Shown: piece by piece, positions 7,220-11,191 of the stretch
How positions within the stretch are numbered: the stretch's first letter is position 1
Layout of the letters: every line of letters starts with the position of its first letter
Source: Bacteroidota bacterium
GTDB taxonomy: Bacteria; Bacteroidota; Bacteroidia; Chitinophagales; LD1
Direction of reading: 5' to 3'
DNA: 11,191 nt
Assembly (NCBI GenBank): GCA_003165135.1
Contig: PLSN01000154.1
Span: forward strand, 7,119-18,309
Translations under genes and position numbers: made by a program
Notes under the pieces: generated by a model
The model's input: only the letters and a program-made list of their open reading frames with translations
Databases searched by the model: none
What the model was told of the DNA's origin: nothing

Positions 7220-8467
7220 TCAGGAATTAAAGAGGTCTAATGTAGGATAGGTGGACATCAATGAAGATTCTATTGCCGGTTTAGACACTCCAAGCCAGTC
7301 CTTCAATATGGATGCATATACTGATCGGAAATCAATTTGCATCGGCAGGTTATCATTGACTTCCACTTTGTCAGCTATGATCGGATTATGGCCTACCAGT
7401 CCACCCTTTAGTTTTGAACCAAAAAGCAAAACCGGGGCTGAAGTGCCGTGGTCACATCCCCAGCTTGCATTTGATTTTATTCGCCTGCCAAATTCGGAGT
7501 AAACCATTCCCAGTACCATATCCTCTTTGCCCATCAGAGCAAGGTCATCTTCAAACGCTCCTATAGCCCGGGAAACCTGCGAAAGAAGATCGGCGTGAGG
7601 GCCTTGTGTAGTATCTGAAATATCGACCTGATCATCATGTGTATCAAACCCTTTGATATTGACCACGTAGACCTTGGTTTGCAATCCGCCTCCGATGAGC
7701 TGTGCTACTATTTTCAATTGATCCGCCAGTGCATTGCCAGCAGGATACATTTTGGAAAGGTTCTTTTGCCTCATGGCGGCCTCTTTCACTTTTAGCAGAT
7801 AACCTTTTGACTCTTCGATGGTCCTTCGCAGAAAGGATAACTGATCTCCAGCTTTGGTCTTTGGTGCCGGGTCATAGTTACCAGGTATTAAATCATAAAA
7901 GAAATCAGTATTTCTCACGATCATACCTGAAGAGGATGAGCCCAGTAGGGCTTTTGACAAAGAGGGCCCTACCTGCACAGCCATGGGATGACCTGAGTCA
8001 GCTGAGCGCTCCATGCTCTCTTGCTCCAAAAATCTTCCGACCCAGCCGGTGGGTATAGTGGAAGGCAGATCATAAGCGGTATGCCATATATCTATTGCCT
8101 TGAAATGGGATAGGTCCGGATTGGGGCAGCCTACCCCCTGTAGAATAGTCAACTGCTTGTTATTGTATAGTTTTTGAATCTCACCCAAAGCAGGGTGTAA
8201 ACCCGTGACCGATGAATCGTGGAGTGGCAGGGCTTTCTTGTCAGGAATTATAATATTTTTTCTGGCCTTGGTAAGATTCGCATACTGATCCAGCGGGATC
8301 ACGGTACTCAGGCCATCATTGCCACCTTCGAGCTGCACTAGCACCAGAGACCTCACATCCCTACCTTCGTTTGGCCGGAGAATACAACACTTGAGCCAGC
8401 CGTCAATAGCCAGGGATGATAAGATAGAAACCGATAAGGTATTTTTTAAAAAAAAACGTCTGTTCAT
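7220..8467 (-). CDS. DUF1501 domain protein with twin-arginine-type signal
   Basis: This 415-residue protein starts MNRRFFLKNTLSVSILSSLA, a twin-arginine plus FLK plus hydrophobic run typical of Tat export of folded, often metal-containing, proteins. Family motifs follow in order: LVQLEGGNDGLST (43-55), SHFKAIDIWHTA (120-131), VVNIKGFDTHDDQ (268-280), VYSEFGRRIKSN (322-333), GCDHGTSAP (337-345) and IDFRSVYASILKDWLG (378-393). DUF1501 belongs to the alkaline-phosphatase/sulfatase-like superfamily; the Asp and His residues in ND, FDTH and DHG are the likely metal ligands (Asp51, Asp275, His277, Asp339, His340). No substrate is established. It follows the DUF1800 gene by 16 bp, the usual pairing and order, and is the last gene of that operon. 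Cys27-Cys28 do not form a proper lipobox, so I do not call it a lipoprotein. Confidence 0.94.
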   Translation of the reverse strand: MNRRFFLKNTLSVSILSSLAIDGWLKCCILRPNEGRDVRSLVLVQLEGGNDGLSTVIPLDQYANLTKARKNIIIPDKKALPLHDSSVTGLHPALGEIQKLYNNKQLTILQGVGCPNPDLSHFKAIDIWHTAYDLPSTIPTGWVGRFLEQESMERSADSGHPMAVQVGPSLSKALLGSSSSGMIVRNTDFFYDLIPGNYDPAPKTKAGDQLSFLRRTIEESKGYLLKVKEAAMRQKNLSKMYPAGNALADQLKIVAQLIGGGLQTKVYVVNIKGFDTHDDQVDISDTTQGPHADLLSQVSRAIGAFEDDLALMGKEDMVLGMVYSEFGRRIKSNASWGCDHGTSAPVLLFGSKLKGGLVGHNPIIADKVEVNDNLPMQIDFRSVYASILKDWLGVSKPAIESSLMSTYPTLDLFNS

Positions 8468-8483
8468 CCCTTTGTTTTGTTGG

Positions 8484-10154
8484 TTATATCAAATGGCATT
8501 CTTCTCTTTTTACAATGTAATTATAAAACGTGTTGAGAAGAAGGGTCACAGAATCTTTGGTTTGCTGATCATCCGGAGAGGCAATATGTGCAGTCCACAG
8601 ATCGGTCCATGAGCGATCTGATCCCGATCCAAGAATGTTTCTCAAAAAACGCGTATGGACCGGACCGAAGGGAGCAGCACTCAGCATTGTGATGCTGTCA
8701 GCGATCAACACGTCCGGATCTTTCGGATCGGAGAGCCCGGCCGTAAAGGTCAGTACATCAAATTTTATTTTGGTGCTTGAGTCTAACCCCTGCTCTGACA
8801 AAAGTGTATCCATGGCAGAGTCCCGCTGCACGATGGAGTCTGAATTGATCCACAGCTTATCATATCCGGGCGATAAGTAATAAGCCGGCCAGCCGGCCAC
8901 ATTGGGCGGCTCTCCCGGACACATAGATTGCTTTGACAAAAGATCTACGATGCTATGCCATGCCTTGTATTGCAAAGCGAGATCTGATGTATGACCGATG
9001 GCATCGAATGTCCTGCAAAACCCAAGTGTATAATCAACCGGGTTTTTTATCTGACAGCCAACAAATACTGGATCATAAAAATGCCTGCCGCCCAGCAGTG
9101 CCCTCAATACCGGTTTTATTTCAAATTTACTCTCGATCAATATCTCCGCAAGGGGATCAATGACAGTAACTTCGATAGTACTATCCAGAGATGAATCTAC
9201 AAACCATCTATAGAGGCAACGGCAGGTATGCTTGGCTACCTCTTTGGTAGCAAAAATCATATCGATCAGCTCTTTGGTTTCCTCAGCGCTTTCTTTTCCG
9301 GTCCTTCCCCGGATCACCGTATTATTATAAAATGCCGAGAAATGCTTATCGCCGCTATCATGCACTGCGGCATTGTATATCGTTTTCATTCCATTGAGTG
9401 TAGTGGTCCAGCCTGTCAGGACACGTGCAGCTGCATTTATATCTTCCTGAGTATAATGAGAATCAGGGCCTTTGCCTACGGTAAACAATTCCTGCATTTC
9501 ACGGCTGTAGTTTTCGTTTGGTGCTTCTGCCTTGCTTTCATTGCCACTCAGATACTCGAGCATAGCCGGGCAAATAGTCAGCTCTGAAATCAAGGTTTTA
9601 AAGTTGCCCAAAGCATACTTTAAGATCAGGGCCAAATAGCTGTAGCTTGGCCTGGCATCATAGGTGGATTGGAGCTCACACGCCATGTGATTGTGCCAGA
9701 AAAGGGTCATTTTCCTGGCGATGGATCGCTGCGGATCCAGCATCAGGCCCACCCACCAGGCATACAGACTATTGAGCCGCTTTTGATTAGCATCAGTTTC
9801 GTTGACAAGACAATTGACCCATGTCTCACCGAATGGCACATCCGGATCCTGATACATACTATCATTATAAGCGTTTATCGGAGGCTCAGGGATTGACAGG
9901 TCAGAGAGCAGGACATCGAGGGATTGCTGTAAAGTCAGTTTTGAAAAATACCTGTAATCCTCCTGAGTCACCCCGAAAAGGCTTCTCCTGAGCAGATGTA
10001 GCACCTGCTCTTGGCCCCACGTACCGCCATAAGGAGCTATGCCCGTATATTCTGGAGCCCCAGCCTCAACTGTCGTTTTAAAGCCGGGCTCTTTTTCTGC
10101 TTGTGCCTTATTAGCTACAACCCGAAAAAAACCTGATCTTGAAATCTGATCCAT
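8484..10154 (-). CDS. DUF1800 domain protein
   Basis: The product has 556 residues, within the usual family range. Hallmarks are HLLRRSLFGVT (53-63), ARKMTLFWHNHMA (146-158), PNENYSREMQELFTVG (212-227), INAAARVLTGWT (239-250), KHTCRCLYRWFV (308-319), IKNPVDYTLG (369-378) and PPNVAGWP (416-423). The function is not established; the gene is habitually followed by DUF1501, as here, suggesting that the two products act together. Unlike its partner, the protein shows no clear signal peptide: the N-terminus (MDQISRSGFFRVVANKAQAEKEPG) is polar. The start is well fixed, because an in-frame TAG lies 12 codons upstream (10188-10190) with no ATG, GTG or TTG between. Thus it is either cytoplasmic, or exported by partnership or a route I cannot see. 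Confidence 0.94.
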   Translation of the reverse strand: MDQISRSGFFRVVANKAQAEKEPGFKTTVEAGAPEYTGIAPYGGTWGQEQVLHLLRRSLFGVTQEDYRYFSKLTLQQSLDVLLSDLSIPEPPINAYNDSMYQDPDVPFGETWVNCLVNETDANQKRLNSLYAWWVGLMLDPQRSIARKMTLFWHNHMACELQSTYDARPSYSYLALILKYALGNFKTLISELTICPAMLEYLSGNESKAEAPNENYSREMQELFTVGKGPDSHYTQEDINAAARVLTGWTTTLNGMKTIYNAAVHDSGDKHFSAFYNNTVIRGRTGKESAEETKELIDMIFATKEVAKHTCRCLYRWFVDSSLDSTIEVTVIDPLAEILIESKFEIKPVLRALLGGRHFYDPVFVGCQIKNPVDYTLGFCRTFDAIGHTSDLALQYKAWHSIVDLLSKQSMCPGEPPNVAGWPAYYLSPGYDKLWINSDSIVQRDSAMDTLLSEQGLDSSTKIKFDVLTFTAGLSDPKDPDVLIADSITMLSAAPFGPVHTRFLRNILGSGSDRSWTDLWTAHIASPDDQQTKDSVTLLLNTFYNYIVKREECHLI

Positions 10155-10158
10155 ATTC

Positions 10159-10166
10159 CAAAAGTA
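10159..10166 (-). promoter_or_regulatory. Candidate -7 promoter box for the DUF1800-DUF1501 operon
   Basis: TACTTTTG on the minus strand is a perfect match to the Bacteroidota sigma-A box TAnnTTTG. Its last base is 5 bp from the ATG of the DUF1800 gene, so transcription would begin at or next to the start codon, giving a leaderless mRNA. No TTG is visible at the -33 position, which lowers confidence. Confidence 0.35.
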
Positions 10167-10226
10167 ATTATTTGGCCCGTATTTGTTCTACTTCAGTTCA
10201 GTACTTACTTCTCACAATTGGCCTGT

Positions 10227-10240
10227 GCTTTGCGCAATGC
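10227..10240. promoter_or_regulatory. 14-bp near-palindrome in divergent intergenic region
   Basis: GCTTTGCGCAATGC has two 7-bp arms that match as inverted repeats with one mismatch, around a perfect TTGCGCAA core. It lies between the divergent DUF1800 and DUF4293 genes, about 75 bp upstream of the first and 125 bp upstream of the second. This suits a dimeric regulator site, but nothing else supports it. Apart from this site and the two -7 boxes I see nothing in the 10155-10364 gap. Confidence 0.25.
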
Positions 10241-10310
10241 GGTATAGCTGAATAATGAAAAGATGTTTCCACTTAATTTAAATCCTCTTCCTACTTTGTC
10301 AAAATGTTAT

Positions 10311-10318
10311 TAGGTTTG
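10311..10318 (+). promoter_or_regulatory. Candidate -7 promoter box for the DUF4293 gene
   Basis: TAGGTTTG is a perfect TAnnTTTG match, 46 bp before the ATG, giving a predicted leader of about 40 nt. A TTTG at 10295-10298 is only 12 bp upstream, too close for a -33 element, so only the -7 half is well supported. Confidence 0.4.
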
Positions 10319-10364
10319 GAACCTTGTCCGGGGTATTTATCCAAATTTTAGAATTAAAAATACT

Positions 10365-10820
10365 ATGATCCAGCGCAAACAATCCTTTTTTCTTCTGTTT
10401 TCCATCATTATCATGACCGGATATATTTTTTCGCCTGTCATCAGAGTAGACGGTGGAATGGTACATAACATGGTCAAGGCTAAAGACCTGGCCATGAACG
10501 TCAATTTCCCCATAATTGGCCATTATTTCGTTTTTGTTTGTATGGTGGCTGCCCTTATTACCATTGGCCTCAATCTTCTGGCTATTTTTCTTTATAAATT
10601 CCGTGGTCTCCAGATCGTTTTGTGCTGGCTGAGCATACTGCCTGCACTTTACAGCTTTTGTTATACCTATTACCGTATGACCACTACTGACATGATACAG
10701 GACCAGCTATTCTACTATGGCAATATTTCACCTATAGTCGCTGTGATACTTATTTTCATCGCTATGTTTTATATCCGCAAAGACGATGATTTGGTAAAAA
10801 GTGTTGATAGGCTCAGGTAA
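10365..10820 (+). CDS. DUF4293 family integral membrane protein
   Basis: The 151-residue product matches the Bacteroidota DUF4293 family: an N-terminal MIQRKQSFFLLFSIIIM and the family-typical cytosolic tail IRKDDDLVKSVDRLR (137-151). Four membrane helices are likely: about 8-25, 52-76, 80-101 and 119-137, with a short external loop after the first (VDGGMVHNMVKAKDL). Function is unknown. The start is supported by the family N-terminus MIQR and by a -7 promoter box about 46 bp upstream. It appears to be transcribed alone: a GC-rich hairpin follows the stop within 4 bp, and the next gene has its own candidate promoter. Confidence 0.93.
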   Translation: MIQRKQSFFLLFSIIIMTGYIFSPVIRVDGGMVHNMVKAKDLAMNVNFPIIGHYFVFVCMVAALITIGLNLLAIFLYKFRGLQIVLCWLSILPALYSFCYTYYRMTTTDMIQDQLFYYGNISPIVAVILIFIAMFYIRKDDDLVKSVDRLR

Positions 10821-10823
10821 TAA

Positions 10824-10843
10824 CCCCTCCCGAAGGAGAGGGG
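10824..10843 (+). terminator. Hairpin after the DUF4293 gene, possible terminator
   Basis: CCCCTC (10824-10829) pairs with GAGGGG (10838-10843), extended inside by CC/GG with a bulged A and a short GAA loop. It starts 3 bp after the stop codon. No clean T-run follows (ctaatac), so it is either a weak intrinsic terminator or a copy of a dispersed C-rich palindrome that may stabilise the mRNA end. Confidence 0.5.
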
Positions 10844-10908
10844 CTAATACAAACAGCCTTATTTACTATTATATGGGTTTTGTATATTTTTTTAATTTGA
10901 AGCCTATG

Positions 10909-10935
10909 TTGTGTCAGTATATAAGACTAAATTTG
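10909..10935 (+). promoter_or_regulatory. Candidate promoter of the PurF-like gene
   Basis: TAAATTTG at 10928-10935 is a perfect TAnnTTTG -7 box. TTG at 10909-10911 lies 16 bp upstream, about one base shorter than the usual -33 spacing. The predicted start is near 10940, leaving a leader of about 18 nt before the ATG at 10958. This is the best promoter in the window. Confidence 0.55.
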
Positions 10936-10957
10936 CGGCTCAGTTCTTACTACATAA

Positions 10958-11191
10958 ATGAGTGATGCAATAAAACACGAGTGCGGTATAGCACTCATCA
11001 GGCTCCTGAAGCCGCTTGATTATTACATAGAGAAATACCGCACGCCCGCTTACGCCCTAAACAAACTATATCTGCTGATGGAAAAACAGCACAACCGAGG
11101 CCAGGATGGCGCCGGGGTAGCTGTCATCAAACTCGACCCTGTACCGGGCACTCACTTCATAGATCGTTTCCGCAGTACGCACCAGCAGTCC
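10958..11191 (+). CDS. Amidophosphoribosyltransferase-like protein (PurF family), 5' part
   Basis: The frame stays open from the ATG at 10958 to the window edge: 78 codons, so the gene continues to the right. It begins MSDAIKHECGIALIRLLKPL; Cys9 is the expected N-terminal nucleophile of a class II (Ntn) glutamine amidotransferase after removal of eight residues. MEKQHNRGQDGAGVAVIKL (41-59) is the conserved Arg-Gly-Gln glutamine-binding region. Such proteins release ammonia from glutamine; in PurF it makes phosphoribosylamine, the first purine step. The long helix-forming insert LLKPLDYYIEKYRTPAYALNKLYLLMEK marks the longer Bacteroidota PurF-like type (about 600 residues, from memory) rather than the compact PurF, so the exact reaction is uncertain and I withhold the symbol. 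The phosphoribosyltransferase half is outside the window. Confidence 0.85.
   Translation, partial: MSDAIKHECGIALIRLLKPLDYYIEKYRTPAYALNKLYLLMEKQHNRGQDGAGVAVIKLDPVPGTHFIDRFRSTHQQS

Noticed and set aside
7702..8058. 118-codon open frame on the plus strand
   Set aside because: It is antisense to the DUF1501 gene, whose conserved motifs span this stretch.
8379..8391. Lipoprotein signal in the DUF1501 protein (Cys27-Cys28)
   Set aside because: WLKC lacks the small residues needed before the cysteine, and the N-terminus fits a Tat signal better.
9228..9587. 119-codon open frame on the plus strand
   Set aside because: It is antisense to the DUF1800 core motifs and has no recognisable protein character.
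10299..10523. 74-codon open frame on the minus strand
   Set aside because: It overlaps the DUF4293 start and its promoter box in the opposite direction; the DUF4293 protein is clearly real.
1..11191. Defence system, prophage, transposon, CRISPR array or tRNA
   Set aside because: No transposase, integrase, nuclease, repeat-spacer pattern or tRNA-like fold was seen; all long frames are explained by the genes listed.

Overview
This is ordinary chromosomal DNA of a Bacteroidota bacterium, probably Chitinophagia/Sphingobacteriia-like; I would not go below phylum with confidence. The evidence is a MurF-Alr fusion gene typical of that phylum, a DUF4293 membrane protein, a long PurF-like amidotransferase starting MSDAIKHECGIA, a DUF1800/DUF1501 gene pair, perfect TAnnTTTG (-7) promoter boxes in two of the intergenic regions, and a lack of strong Shine-Dalgarno sequences. 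I see no tRNA, rRNA, CRISPR array, insertion sequence or phage gene.

Layout. (1) 1-879, minus: 5' part of a secreted XAC2610-like protein that runs off the left edge. It is visibly more AT-rich than the rest. (2) 1040-3550, plus: the murF-alr fusion for peptidoglycan precursor synthesis. (3) 3590-6063, minus: a tight four-gene operon, transcribed in the order YjbR/MmcQ-like protein, small three-helix membrane protein, FAD-dependent DAO-family oxidoreductase, RluA-family pseudouridine synthase. Gaps are 9 bp, a 1-bp TAATG overlap, and 9 bp. (4) 6247-7197, plus: a secreted two-domain protein with a C-terminal DUF1566 (Lcl-type) domain. (5) 7220-10154, minus: a DUF1800 gene followed 16 bp later by a DUF1501 gene. 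(6) 10365-10820, plus: DUF4293 membrane protein with a GC-rich hairpin after its stop. (7) 10958-end, plus: 5' part of a PurF-family amidotransferase, cut by the right edge.

No stretch without a gene exceeds about 210 bp. The intergenic gaps hold a five-copy 7-bp tandem repeat (between murF-alr and the pseudouridine synthase gene), candidate promoters, a 14-bp near-palindrome and a terminator-like hairpin.

The window has no clear new defence or mobile system. The least understood parts are the DUF1800/DUF1501 pair, whose biochemical role is unsettled, and the FAD oxidoreductase, which resembles the C-terminal half of MnmC and sits in one operon with an RNA-modifying enzyme.
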